A stretch of 64,000 nucleotides of DNA from NCBI RefSeq assembly GCF_000149955.1, contig NC_030998.1:508699-572698 (forward strand), given 5' to 3'. The stretch comes from Fusarium oxysporum f. sp. lycopersici 4287. Its lineage: Eukaryota > Ascomycota > Sordariomycetes > Hypocreales > Nectriaceae. The notes under the pieces are model-generated. The model saw only the letters and a program-made list of their open reading frames with translations, ran no database searches and was not told the DNA's origin. Both the position numbers and the translations under genes were made by a program. Each line of letters begins with the position of its first letter. The first letter of the stretch is position 1. Of this stretch, positions 35,806 to 48,900 are shown piece by piece.

Positions 35806-36816
35806 TTTCCTTGACGAGAGGTGTAACTGACTCTACTAAACAGTTAGACTCGATAATCCTCAATGGATTCGCGAGATGAGCGCCAACGTTGGTGGGAAAT
35901 GCTATGGCTCTTGTGTTCGGGGACACCTGAGTGCTAAGAAATTAAGCACTGAGTTGCCAGTCTCCGGAGGTAATATTCCGAGTTATGTGACAGGAACTGC
36001 ATATGTTCCCGATCACCAAAGTCTCAGCATTTTGAGGCTGGCTGAAACTCAATTGACAATCAGTCGCTCATGCAGATATTCTCACCGCATAAGCTCGTGT
36101 TGATGAAGGCTATTGATCTCTTGGCCCCTCTTTGAGCGGTGAAGGCACAGAAATGCATGCAGGAGACTCCCAGCTCAGAGCTTCGGAGCATGTGAGAGCT
36201 CAGCCCTTCTTAATTGGTATACCTGCGTGTCTTACTTGGGTAGCTATCGCGTATTTCAACGAATGGAACCAAGATCACCGCGTCACCCAAAGCCATTGGT
36301 GATCAGGGTTGCGGGGAGATATGTCTCTTTGTGGTACAAGTGCCTATCTTACATCAATAATGTCAAGCAATAGCGTAGCTGACTTTGGTCTGGAACGGGC
36401 TGCGTGCGGGGTATCGCCAATGTCTCAGTTACAGATCGTAAACGGAACATTAGTGGGTGGGCCGAGCCTAGCCCCAGAAGGAACTCGGCTGGCCTGGAGT
36501 AAGCCACAAACAGCGAATTTGCTAATCGCAGACAGGTGAGTGGTCAGAAAAGTTACGCCAAAACACCATTCACACATGCTGGACGCCGAGAAAGGACTGC
36601 CCGTATGCACCGGACGTATGTGATGCAACCTTGGTGTATCTGCGATGTGACAAGGCTTGGGGAGCCAAGTCTCTGACCGATTCACTTGGGACACACAGAG
36701 ACAGATCACTTGCTCCCCTCGATATCCGCCCATCAATAGCTCGGCATAAATCCCAACTGCTGTCTTTCCGGACCTTTGTCCTACTCTCAGTCGCAGTTCT
36801 TACACCAAGAGCAACA
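35806..36816. promoter_or_regulatory. Long divergent promoter in the tyrosinase group
   Basis: About 1 kb between the divergent ATGs at 35805 and 36817. No gene with coding character seen. A region of this length between two unknown genes of one group could hold shared control sites. Confidence 0.4.
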
Positions 36817-39388
36817 ATGGCAGACCCCAAGCGTGGAAACTACGAAGACATCAACCAGAAACTCTGGTATCGAAAGTTCATCCGAGGTATCAATCCTCAA
36901 GGAGGCCAACCATACCCTGATCAAGACACCCCTGCAACGGAGGAACAGCTCAAAGATGACTTTGTTGATTACTGGGGTAGCCGCCTCAAGACTGATGAAG
37001 CCTTTCGAAAGCACAACACTTACAACGAGTTAATGTCACAGTTTTGGGGTGCGTAGACAGACATGTCACTGCTGGACTGCTGAGCTAACTGGATGCAGAG
37101 GATGACGATATCATCTTGCAGACATATGCTGTCGCAGATGGCCAAACCGTCCCTAGAAACAAGCAGAAGGAATGGTTCAGATCAGAACTTCGCTTCATCT
37201 CAGTCATCTTTCCTGCTGATGCAAATCATAAGAAGGGGGACAAGGCACCAATTGCTTCGGTGTCATGGGCGCCTTGGTTTGTTCTCATCGCAGCGTGAGT
37301 CAATACCTGCGCAACAGTATTGCAGGCTAATATAGTTTTCAGCTCCTCTGCCATTCATTCAGAGAAAGACATTCTGCACATCATGAGTTGGTCGCGCGAA
37401 GACGGGCAGTTTAGATACTATGCTGTAAGTGCATTGCCCCTACTTCTCCCAGCAGGCTGGTTGTTAAACATCGCAGCGCGACCTCATCATGAATGGGGAA
37501 GCCACGGGGCAGCATGGTTGGGTTTATTTGTGCTCCTCAATGGATGCATTCGACGCCCCGGGCAAAGCGTACCTCGGTCCTCTGAATGGCCATGTGAATG
37601 GAGGTATTGTGATGAAAGAGATCCACAAGTAGGTTTCCGTCGGAACACTGGACCATAACTGCGCTAATATGACGATAGACCATGGATGCACTGGCTCGTC
37701 GGTGGCCGAGGAGTAACTGATCTTCTTGACTTTGGACTCGCGAACGAGCTTATGGAGGCCCCATGGCTCACCCATCCTGGATTCCCTCCCCTTTACGGAG
37801 CAAGTGTTCAATCCGGTGAAACTTTCGAAAGAATCGTGCTAGACTCACTCAGAGTATGGTTTACTAGCCGACGACACAAGGACTTTATGACTGCCAGTGG
37901 GGAGACGGAAGAGCGCCCGCGTAACATCCAGCGCTGGGCAGCTCACTTCTTCTTAACGACGAACATCAACATTGCTGCCACTTCAAACAACGCGAATATT
38001 GTACCATCGGATCATTTCTTTAGTTATGAGATGCTCAGAGGGTACAGTGATCTTTTGGTGAGTTGCCTCATCCACGCCATCCGTTCCGGAAGAATCAATA
38101 CACTAATAAACCATCATAGCCGAATAGGAACATGTACGACAAGAAGTGGCTAGCGGCTCACGTACTGCCCGAAACACCCGCTGCTCTAACAACCTGGAAT
38201 GAGGAACAGTTCGGAAGCGCCAAGCACAAGTACTACACTCAAGAAAAGTGGTTCCAAAAGTATTCTATTGCATCATTTGGTTACGATGGACCCTCTTATC
38301 TTTGGGCATCTCGCGAACTTAAGTTATGTACCCTTCAAGAGGTATCCAATGAGAAAGACGCTCAGCTCGTTGTCCCAAAGAATGTCCTTGCCGGTGGCAT
38401 CATGATGGGAACCCTGGAAGACGGTGCAGAAGATATTCGTGGAGGGGATCAAACAAACTTTGCTGTTCAACAATGGGGCGAGGGTGATAACCCCTGGGTC
38501 ATTCTTCAAAGCTCTGTCGATGATGCGCACGGTGTGTGGATGGCGCAGAGGATGTTCCTGGGTGACGATAAGAATGCAGCACGATGTCAGCTCTTTTCGG
38601 AGAAGACCTTCAACGCTCTGCAGATGGTGGACTTCTGGAATCCAATCTACTCGTGGAGACGCCTTAAGTTGATGCAGTACATCCCTGTTGCAGCTCAACT
38701 CGTCGATACGCCTACGAAGGACCCAGTCACAGGCGAAGACGTTTACACATACGATCTCGAGCAAAACTTCATCGATGCTGTAAAGAAGAGAATGAGCGGA
38801 AAGGGCGATCTCAAGAAACTTCAAGATCGATGGCCAGAGGCTGAGTTTCTTCTGAATTTGGAGAAGCCACTTATCGAGCATCAGATACGCATTTCTAACT
38901 ACACCAACCAAGTCGCACAGAACCTCGGCGACGCCACATGGATTCTAAATTATCTCAAGCTCGCTGAATCCCGCCGCAGGATGTTCCGCCCCATGCCGAT
39001 GAACTTCTTTGGAAGTAACATCCCATACTGTTTAGCAATGCCACTTGGCCACCCATGGCTAGAGATGACAGAACAAGCGTCTGTACGACCGATCCCAAAG
39101 AGAGGTGTTGATGTTTTGAAGGGTTGGTTGGAATCGCTGGCTGGTGCCGATCCGAACGTAATTCCTCAGAAGCAGACTCTGAAGGAGATCAATAAGATGA
39201 TCAAGGAAAACGTGAAGCAGGATACTGTTGGGTTGCCTGTTAACTTGCTGCCGAGGCCATCGACAATGAGAATGGCTTGTCAGAGGTTCATTGCGGTGAC
39301 GAATCCCGAGACTTCAGAACGACCTCATAGTTGCCCCTTCATGGCGGGAGAGCACCTGGCTTCGGCCCATACAGCGGTTGAGGCTTGA
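36817..39388 (+). CDS. Unrecognised 769-residue protein of the tyrosinase group
   Basis: Six exons (36817-37048, 37099-37294, 37343-37424, 37477-37628, 37679-38057, 38120-39388) give 769 residues. The N-terminus MADPKRGNYEDINQKLWYRK has no signal sequence. Other pieces are ISVIFPADANHKKGD, HIMSWSREDGQFRYYARDL, FDAPGKAYLGPLNGH, PWMHWLVGGRGVTD, YDGPSYLWASRELKL, WGEGDNPWVILQSSVDD and FRPMPMNFFGSNIPYCLAMP. No hydrophobic helices. Many conserved-looking Trp, His and Asp suggest an enzyme, but I recognise no catalytic motif. Its place beside a tyrosinase and a second unknown gene makes a three-gene pathway plausible but unproven. Confidence 0.75.
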
Positions 39389-39708
39389 GTCTTGTAGTCT
39401 AATAGATATTATCATTCTTTCAGTCCAATTGACTAGGTTGTAAAGCTTATCATGATTCCGTTCAGACCCAAACCCCACAATCATAGACCTTAGTGAACTG
39501 GTTTTAACACCAATCTCGGCCGTCCTCTCCAACTGTGGCTATTCAAATCGCCATCATGTCATGATTTCGGGGATGAGTGTCGGTATGTTTTTAATTATGC
39601 AATCGCGGGGTTGCAAATACAACCGGTCGTATCTAAATGAATAGAAGCTGTGCGCTATCATCTTTCTAATTTGAAATCATGGAATAACATCTCGATCGCT
39701 TACATCGA
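39389..39708. other. Intergenic, convergent 3' ends
   Basis: Lies between the ends of the 769-residue protein gene and the TRP-PLC gene. Nothing recognisable. Confidence 0.4.
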
Positions 39709-42700
39709 CTATATACTAATTTTACATAACAAACGCCCCTCATTGTTCAGCGGCTCACCCAGTGGGAGAACCCTATATCCCTCCTTCAAATTGTCGATCT
39801 TGGCAATGCCCGAGCTGATAGGCATAGTACGGCCGTTCGACATGGTCTTGACTGACCACTGCAGGAATGTGAGATGAGGGTAATTCGTTTCCACCGACAT
39901 CTCCAGGTTCTCATCAAAAGCTACATCTGGGCCTTGAACAAGCATAGTTGTAGTCCGTCTCTTCTGATTCGATGTATCAGGTGCCAATAGCTTCATCTTC
40001 ACATAGACCGGTTCATTCCCTGTCGATACCTTCAGGCCCCGCGCCATAAGAATGTCAACTTGGAGTCGTATCTGAGTTGATTGTGGCGAGGCTTTGACCA
40101 CATATCCCAAACTTCCATGGAACATCGCTTGATTTAGACTCTTGCAGAAGTCCTCGGTCTGACAGTTCAGAGCAGCCATCTGAACGCCATGTCTCCAACA
40201 TTGGAGGGGATCGAAGTTGGATGAATCAACCCGGTTTGGATCCGGATACACGCGAACAAGATGTTGTGTTCCTGCTAATTCGAGCGAACGGTGGTCTTTT
40301 GTATGTTTCTTGAAATTTCGCTCTGAGACGGAGTAGATGAAATTCCGATGTGTGTCAAACTCTGCATCTTTAGGTAGTCGTCTGCTCGCTCCATATACGG
40401 CAAGACTCTGTAGTAAATCGCCTGGCAGATCTTGACAGTCCCCCCTCTCAAGATCTTCTTGAGGCCCATCCAAGTTGAGGTATTCAGGGGCCAGCGTTTC
40501 CTGAAGTGGTTCTGGATTTTGAGCCACCTTGACTTTCAGCAGGATCTTTCCGCGTAGCTGGTTAGGCGAAGGGAGTTTCTGTGAAGATCCATTAAGTGGC
40601 TCGACCACCAAACTCGATCTGAATACCTCAAGCATTGTGCGAGCCATGATATCCCTCTGAGACGAACTGCAGTGCACTTCCAGTGATAGCCACAAAGGCA
40701 AGTCAGAAGCAAAGAAAGCATAATTGTTGATAGTCTCAATGACAGATCGGAAGCTGATAGACGTAGTCAAACTGTACCCGTGCTTGACGATCGGCTGCCC
40801 GTCCCGTCCATCCCAGCAGTCGACCTCCACAGATCGACAGCCTTGTGAAAGCGTTGCGATATAGCCTTTGAGCTTGGAGCGGGCGGCGACTTGGCGGCCC
40901 CGGAGGTACGTGTTGTGAGAAGATGAGATGAAGTATTCGTTGATGGGACGATTGAGGGTATTATGCAGAGGGGTGCTGCGGATAGCTGAATTTTCTTCCG
41001 AGAATAGATGAGCGACTAGGTCGTCTACTGAAGTGTCTGGCATCGGTTTGATTTCTTCCTTGGAGCATCTCGAATCGACGAGCGTACTAGAAGAGTCGCT
41101 AAAGACTTCTGGAGTCTTTTCCATGTCGGCTTTCTTTTCTTTCCCTCCTACCTCTTTCAGAAACTCTGACAGTTCTTTCTGAGATATTGGACCGATTGGA
41201 GGATTATTTGCTTCCCGCTTTAAAATCATCTCTAACAGAAGCTGATTGAAGTCTGATGGAGAAGCTCGAGTGAATCTGTTTGCATCGCCATTCTTGATCG
41301 GTTCCGACTTTTGAAGCTCTTCGATGTCTGTTTGAGCGCGCTGAATGGGCCTAGGAACCTCTCGGACAGGTGTTCCTCTTTCGGCGTCAGACAATGTTAC
41401 GGCCCTGCCGTACATCATAAGATGCGCCATGTCGAGAAGGGCGGGTAGAAGAAAGACGAATGTGAGTACGATAACATGCCAGCAAAGAATGATATAGGCG
41501 ACAAGCATCCTGCCAGAATGACTAGCGAGCCCAGGAACAAAGCCGATGTGAAGTGCGAACAAGGCCAGTCTTGAAACTGAAAGAATACCAGTGAGTGAAT
41601 AAAGCATGCAAATCTGGTCCATAAAGTCATTGCTAGCAGCTGAACAAGCTCACATCCTAGTAGGATACCAAGCTGAACAGAGGTGTAAGTTTGCAAGCCC
41701 CCAATGACGCTCCCTCGGAGGAACATCAAAGAGAACAAAACCAAAGCATAGTATTGTCTTCCAGATTCTGGGTTTTTGTTCAGCCGGCCAGGACTTTGAA
41801 TAACAAGTGAGCCCATTTCGGAGTCCCGTGTCCAACTCCACCAGAAACCTGCCAACAGCACAATTAAGATGATGATTGCCATGGCTGAGTTACGATATCC
41901 AAAAATCTGATCGTCGAGAAATTGGTAGGTTGCCCACGCACTGATCGGCAACATGAAACAGCTGAGAAAAAGCCTGACAACAGTCCAGTATCGGTCTTTG
42001 AGTTGCGCTCCAAGCGTCGAGATAGTGAGTTTCGGCTTTGGTTTGCGGATGCTCAGCCTGAAGCTGATGTATGATGATAAGTAAAGAAAGAAGAAAATAA
42101 TGAGCGATAGGACGAAGGTATTCATCCAGCTTTGAGGCTTCACCGGTGAGCCCGTCATCTGCGTTAAGAGCTCTAATCCCGGAGCCCCAGTGATTGTGCC
42201 ATTGTGTTCGTAAATGCCGTCTTTCACACCGGCTCGTGGGTAAGGAGAGTTGGTTTCTACCAGCCCAGCCGGTAGCATCAGAGTAGACCAGCTACAGAGT
42301 CCGACAAGAGGTTGGAAGAAGCCGGGGTATCGAAGGCTCAAGGCGCCTGAAAAGAAGATGAACTGGATATAAGCTAGAAGATCGATGGCGCGTACGATAC
42401 GGCCGTTCTTCGTGGTTAATGATTTGGTGGTTTGCTGGGCCGGCCAACATGCTGCGATACAGGTCAAAACGAAAGTGGCCATGGGGAGCCACAGACTGAG
42501 AAGGCGGATGGGCTCCTGAGCAGCGGGAGTTAGAATCGACCGGATACAAGAGAGTGATTCGTTGTCTTTTGTTGTAATCTCCAGGGTTGTTCGGAAAGTA
42601 TCGAGAAAAGCCGATCGCTTGAATGAAGATGCGATGGTGAAATGAGCTCTGGGGCCGAGCCATTCGGAAGTGTAGCAGGACATGTTGACGATCTCTCCTG

Positions 42701-42971
42701 AAAGTTCCTTGATGTCGCTCCCATAGTCAATGACCGTAAATCTTGGTATGACATGGCCGACATCAATCTCGCAAGCATTCCGATCCGCCTGCCCAGCGAT
42801 AACATCAAACCGCCACTCGAACCCATCCCTCCCTTGTTCAACCCCAGCGCGAAAACTCTCAGGAATGAGCGACTTATTAGTAACCGCATCAGCGCAGTCT
42901 TGAAACTGCACATATGCAGCCTGACAGCTTGCTGCCAAGAGCGTGAAAGGAGTTACTCTTGACAGCTTCAT
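39709..42971 (-). CDS. Fusion of a TRP/Flc-like membrane domain and phosphoinositide-specific phospholipase C
   Basis: One intron (41577-41653, GTGAGC to TTTCAG) joins two long frames into 1061 residues. Residues 1-18 are a signal peptide (MKLSRVTPFTLLAASCQA), then an ML-like lumenal domain with cysteines, then about nine membrane segments from residue 160 to about 490 (for example LLSLWLPMATFVLTCIAACW, MAIIILIVLLAGFWWSW, AYIILCWHVIVLTFVFLLP), as in fungal Flc/TRP-like proteins. A cytoplasmic linker leads to PI-PLC X at about residue 650 (FISSSHNTYL, SVEVDCWDG, IVKHGYSLTT, SLEVHCS), retaining the catalytic His, Asn, Glu, Asp, His and Glu. The Y part follows (LVRVYPDPNRVDSSNFDP, WRHGVQMAALNCQT), and then a C2 domain. 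It would cleave PIP2 at a membrane it is itself embedded in. Confidence 0.9.
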
Positions 42972-44676
42972 TGCTATCTCGATTCGGCCATGGCGGGATG
43001 TGAGAGATCAAATTGGGCTGCAGGTGGATCTTTCTTTTTCTACATGCTGGCTTTTCTCCCTCTTTTCTTTCCAGCTGGAGAACACTAATGACTAATCTCG
43101 TGGGGGCTATTAATAGGTGAAACGGCCAAGAGGTGTCTAGTGGTGTTTATTTTAGGGCGGACATACGAGATGGTCCACTTCGGAACATGCCATTGTCGTC
43201 TTGACCGATGTTTGAATGGTAATGTAGCCTTAGAAATATCTAAATTGGTATATTGGACCCCTAGAAAAGTATGTGCCGTCGCATCAGGATTCTCTCTTGG
43301 CTCTTTATCGAGGCTATTTTCATACTCGTGGATCGCATTCCTCTCAGCTCAAAAGCCGAATCCGAGGATGGGGAACCGAGGCTGTCAGGGGTATCCTTGC
43401 AGGCATTGAACCGAGCCATACCAGAATCATTTCAGTGGGGGCTATCATTGAACTCTGCATGATGTCATTACCCTAGAGAATGTCAGAATTTAAACTTTTT
43501 GTTTTCTTGTCTACGAGGCAATATGGTCGGGATTGAGTAGTAATATTTCTCCAGTTCAGCTAATACTTAAAAGCAAGTACTTCGAATTAGTTTATGTTTG
43601 TGTAAACTTCATCAGTATCTTGGGAAGATGGAGAAAAGCAGTTTTGCAAAAGCTTATTCGGTAGTAAGTATGCATTTGACTAAGAGTGTATGTTGGAACC
43701 GAACTGTACTACCCTCACATAAAATCTGTCCCAGAATCAAGATTGCCGTTTGTAAATTGAGAGCTCGACTGAAGGGTTTGTCCGTCTCAAATGATTTGAG
43801 CCTGGAGTAATCTTTGTCGGGCATTCGGCTTGCCATGGAGTGATAGCAAAACATTATTTACATTTTGACCAATGACGAATGAAGAGAAAACCCACAAGTT
43901 CTATGATCGTAGCGTCTAATCAAGTGTCGATACCATTACCGGAACTGGAAGCAGTTTTGATGTCAGCTCGGGTTGGTGGACCAGTGTAAGAAACACGTGA
44001 GAATTCCCTCTCAGCTCCATTTCCTGACGACTCGATTTTCAGTGCTGTTCGTTCCGGTCAAGCATTTAAAAAAGATCACGAGAATTCACCTTACAGCGAC
44101 TATGGAGATGCGACACTTGAGTCTTGAAGGCTCCCTTTAGATCAGACCGTCAGAGCTTACATACCGGCTTATAATAAAGAGGATCAGCATCAGCCTTTCG
44201 AGCGGACCTGACGATTATCACACACGCGATACCCCTGGACCCTTAATTTAGTGCGACTATCATCGTTTGTTATCTCATGTAACCTTTTCTGCATCTCTCT
44301 TTTCAACATCACACCAAGTGCACGCAATTCTCGTATAGCCCTTTCTGTAACAGCCTCTCTTTATCCGGGTTCTCAGAGCTTTTAGTTGGAGTTTTATGCT
44401 TTATCAGCGTTTATTTCTGCATTTCTGAACCTATGAGAGGAGCGCTGGTGCTTAGAAAGCAGTCCAAAGATAAGCACTTGCTTACGCATCGTTAGCAATG
44501 GTTGGTGATTTGATGATGGCATCGCATCTGGTGCGGGGGTGTCGACTGCGCCGCTGATGTCGTCAACCATTGAAGGTATAAAGGAACATGAAAACCCCGA
44601 AAGTACCTTGCCGAAATTATCTCCAATTGATCCTAAAGCGTCCCGCTCGATTTGTTGTTGCGACCCAGACTCCGAC
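42972..44676. other. Long intergenic region
   Basis: 1.7 kb between divergent genes. No frame with domain or splice support seen. A TATAAAGG element near 44578 lies about 100 bases before the chosen start of the alpha/beta hydrolase, within a possible N-terminal extension from ATG 44557. Confidence 0.4.
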
Positions 44677-45723
44677 ATGGACACTTATCTTGACCCAATC
44701 AACCGCAAGTTTGCGGATGCGGCCGCTGAAGGTCCACCACTGTACACTAAGACCTATCAGGAAGCTCGTGACATTTTGGAAGGCATTCAGAGCTACAAGA
44801 CCGCGTCCGACATCAAGACCGAAGAGATTAAAGTTCCAGTCAACGGTGAAGATGTCACAACGGTCATATTTCGTCCTGCCAGTGCTCAGGGCACGCTGAA
44901 CATGATCTTTTACACGCACGGTGGCGGATGGATTCTTGGAAGGTTAGTCAACCACCAACGGGCCACGATAACATGCTGACAAGTGCAGTCCAACTGCGCA
45001 TGGGGCTTTGATGGAGGACTTTGCACGCCAAACCGGGGCTGCTGTCGTCTTTCCTTACTACACTCCGGCACCTGAGGCCCAGTATCCTGTTCAGTTTGAG
45101 CAGGTTTACGGAGTCCTTGATCATTTCGTGAACAACGGTGATAAGTATAGTCTCAAAGTTGACAGTTTTGGCCTCGCTGGTGACAGTGTAGGAGGTAAGT
45201 ACTCCCATCTCTTCTTCCTTTTGGGCTGTCTAACCTGTTGCCAGGACATATGGCCATCGCAATGACCCAACTCGCCCAGAATCGCAAGCTCCCCTCCAAG
45301 ATTGGCCAAATTGTCCTCCTCTATCCTGTCACAGACACTCACAGTAAATCAGAAACTTACAAGACATTCAAAGATGGACCTTACCTCTCCGAAAAGACTA
45401 TGGACTGGATGATCCCCGCCTTTCTCCCAAACGAAGAAGACAGAAAGCTCCCATTGACCTCACCCCTTCAGTATGCTCCGGACGAAGTTCTGGCCAAGTT
45501 TCCGCCGACGACTGTTTTTCTTTCCGGCGCGGACCCTTTGATTGGGGAAGGTGAAGCTTTTGGTCATCGTCTGCAACAGCTTGGCGTTGATGCGGCGGTT
45601 ATCAAAGCGGATGGACAAGTTCATGATTTCGCTATGTTGGCACCTGTCCGAGTTTCTCCGACAGCTCGATCTGTGGTTGAACTTGCGTCTTTGAAGTTGT
45701 CGAAAGCATTTTCTGATAAGTGA
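44677..45723 (+). CDS. Alpha/beta hydrolase, hormone-sensitive-lipase type esterase
   Basis: A 316-residue predicted carboxylesterase in three exons (44677-44942, 44989-45194, 45245-45723). The oxyanion-hole motif is MIFYTHGGGWILGSP, the nucleophile elbow FGLAGDSVGGHMAIA (Ser), the acid FLSGADPLIGEGE and the histidine DGQVHDFAML: a complete catalytic triad in alpha/beta-hydrolase-3 order. The start at 44677 (MDTYLDPINRKFAD) fits this family, and a TATA element sits 100 bases upstream. An in-frame ATG at 44557 would add 40 atypical residues. There is no signal peptide, so it is cytosolic. It hydrolyses short esters in the family; the substrate here is unknown. Confidence 0.88.
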
Positions 45724-45957
45724 AAGCATCTGAGATTTCCCTCATGTAGTTTCATGAACAGATATCATCATTAGACAAGAGAGGTGGTAATAATTGTATC
45801 TTAATATAAAGAATTCAGTTGATTGCCGAAATGATATGAGGATTTATTATCATAATTTCATCTTACACAAAACCTCCAGGGAGCTCTATATTAATCTATT
45901 TACCCCCCTGAAAAATTATATCCAATAAGAGAGCCTGCTGAATATGCTCTATACCTT

Positions 45958-48900
45958 CTACTGTTTAACCGAGCTCGCCAGCTTAATGCCAAACTGCATA
46001 AACTCCTGGGTGCATTTCAGGTTCGCCTCCGGAATTGACTTTTCCCTCTCCCACCTCTCTAAAATCACCCTGGCCTTATCCAGCTCTTCCCAGACCTGGA
46101 TGAACTTATTTGAAGTAGTAGAGCCCAGGCTTGCAAAAGCCCTCTTCATCGCATCTGGTTTGGCAACCTGGATTGCACGGTCATCGGGAATAGGATGGAT
46201 TGCAGCTTTGTTCTGATTCGCCGTCTTGACGGACAGAATACTGGCCTTGACGCAGTAAATTATCATGGCAGCAAGACCGGCTCCCAGGGCCGTAGCAACA
46301 CTAGAACCAGTCAAGTTCTTGCCAGACTTGGAGCCCTCGCCGGATTTAGACGACCCGCCTTTGATCTGATCTTGGACTACGTCGACGCCTGGCAAGATGT
46401 AAGTAATGCCGACTTCAGGTGTCCATTGGAACACAGTGCCGTTTGAATAGGCTGCACCAATACGGAAGAAGCTATTGGGCCATGGACCACTTGGATAGTC
46501 AAGCTCAGTGAACTTGCCCTTGTCAGGTGCAGAGCAAAACATCAACACCTTGTTTTCTACAGCCCGCTTCAAAACGGCATGTACTATGGGAACGGATTAG
46601 TAAGATCCTCATTAGCTAGCAGAGACAACTCACATTCTTCCTTCATGTGGTCTTTACCGCTTTCAATCGGCAAGGTCCATGACATGGAGATGATGGTAGC
46701 GTTCTTATCCAACGCTGCTTGGATTGCCTACTAGACATGAGCTTCCGGAGTTATGCAACGGCGAGTGTTGGTATAACTTACGCGTGCTGCATACCTTGGA
46801 TCGATGGTGCTTTTGCCATCTGCACTGTTATAGGTCTTCAGACGTATCGGATAGACTTTGGCCATTGGGCAGACACGTAGAATCATGCTAGCCATGGTTG
46901 TACCATGGCCCTGAGCCGACAAGTACGGCGGGTTAACTCTCTCATCGTGAAAGTCAAAACTCTTTCCTTCAAGAACTTGGTCTGGCCGGCCAATCTCAAA
47001 CTTATCGACACCATCGTCAATCAATGCGATGACAACATCACTCTCAACTCGCTCCGTCGTGCCCGAGTTTTGCCTTGTTTCAAGAAAGTTTGTGACTGTA
47101 TCCTCCCAGTACGGAGCCATGGCGCTCGCGAAATTTTCAATCGATCTCAACCATCGGTCTTCATTTACACCCTGGTCCGGAGTCGAAATGGTCGTCGGGG
47201 ACACAATATTAGATGCCACTCCGAGTGTGCTTCCTGTTGCTGGATCAACTAATTTGACCCGGATGTGACCGGACTTGTTGCCGCTGAACGATAGACTATC
47301 GCTAATCCGGAGTTGCGCTTCATGGGGCGATTCTCGATTCTTATTGAGTCTGCGTTCAAACCCCATAATTCGTTGATTGATCCAATGCGGGCTATCATAG
47401 GTCTTCTCGACTGTCAGTCTCTGAACAAAATGTGCATTCAGTTACATAACATACCATATGAGGTGCTGGTGGGATTATTTCCACTTCTTGAAGGTGAGGC
47501 AGCAAGGGTAAAGCATCCTGTTCGCTCCAGGCTCTAAGAACAGCATTGCTGCCACTCCAGATCAGAGTAAGCTTCCTCAACTGTCGCTCTGCAGGCGAGT
47601 TAACACTCTCTGAGTCATCTGAAGGTGATCTCTCCTCCACTGCTACTTTACTGCTAATATGAAGTATGGTCTCTGGATCCAAATCCGTCTTCTGCCAGTC
47701 CAGATGCTCAATAACGAACTTCTCCAGGGCTGATTGTATCACTTCATCGCTATGGACCTTTTGACCCGAGTCTCCAGAATCCTCAACTGATAGCTTGATG
47801 ATATGACGCACTCCTTTCTTGTATAACCAATCAAGAAAATATTTCACGTCCTTGCGGCTGTTGGCTCCTGGCAGAGTGGCTTTAGCCTGATGGGATAGTT
47901 TGTCCTGGCGATCTGTTGAACGGCCCTTTACCAAAACTTCAACGCGTGGAAACGTTGCGTACTGGAGGACGGGATCGAATTTGTAGCCATCCACAGCGTT
48001 TTCGCCGAACCTCTTGGTGAATTCTTTCCATGGTATCGGACATGGTAGACCACGATAGTCGAAACCTATCTGGATATCATCCATATTTTTGCCGTATAAA
48101 AAGAACATGACCATCTCTGCGTTGCGCGTCCTCATATAATAAAGCTTGAGCTTCTGCAAAACCATATCCGAGTTCTTTACACGGTTCTTTAAAGCACTCT
48201 GAAAATCAGGGTTCTTCTTAGAGGAGGAACTCGGTTTTACCACTCGCTTCTCACTCTCAGCCTCTCTTTCCGGGCGAGCTGTATTACTTCTCTTGATGCC
48301 AGTGTTCGACGTTGGTTCAGTATGCCGGGACGGGTATAGAGCATCAGTGTCATTTGCCTCAAGCCCATTTGTTCTGGGAGACCGAAACCGACTTCCATCT
48401 CTCTCGGTCGCATCTCGATCTCTTAAACGATCATTTATGGCAGGTGCTCCAGCCTGTTCGAGTCTGGCACGTTCCTCTTCCTTTTTCTGCTGTCTTATTC
48501 GCTCACGGTCATCTGTAGAAGCGGCTGGGCCACTACTACGACCGTACCTTTCGGCATCTCGGTCTCCGGGCGCTTTGACTGTGGGAATGGTCTTTGACTC
48601 TCTCGTGTTGGCATGTAACCTGGGTTCTCTGGGAGGGGCTCTCTCTGCTTCCTTTTGAGCCTCTTTAGACTCCTTTTTTCTCCGTTGCGCGGCCTGGGCG
48701 GTGCGATACTGCTCCATGTAAGTCTTCCTAGTGTTTGCATGCTCCTGGAAAACTGAGCAGCCATTTTGATCGGATATGTCGAGAAACGTCTTTGCTGATT
48801 TCGGCTTGTTAAGCCTTGCCATGAAGTCTCTTTGGATCATCAAGTCGATGAGTGCTGATCTCGAATCTGTGCAGTCCCTGAACTGTACTGCATGGTGCAT

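Noticed and set aside
38324..38911. 195-codon minus-strand open frame
   Set aside because: Lies wholly inside exon 6 of the 769-residue protein gene on the plus strand; no feature of its own.
39709..41622. Phospholipase C as a gene separate from the TRP-like gene
   Set aside because: The first ATG of that frame lies inside the intron, and its N-terminal part continues the last membrane helices of the TRP-like domain after splicing.
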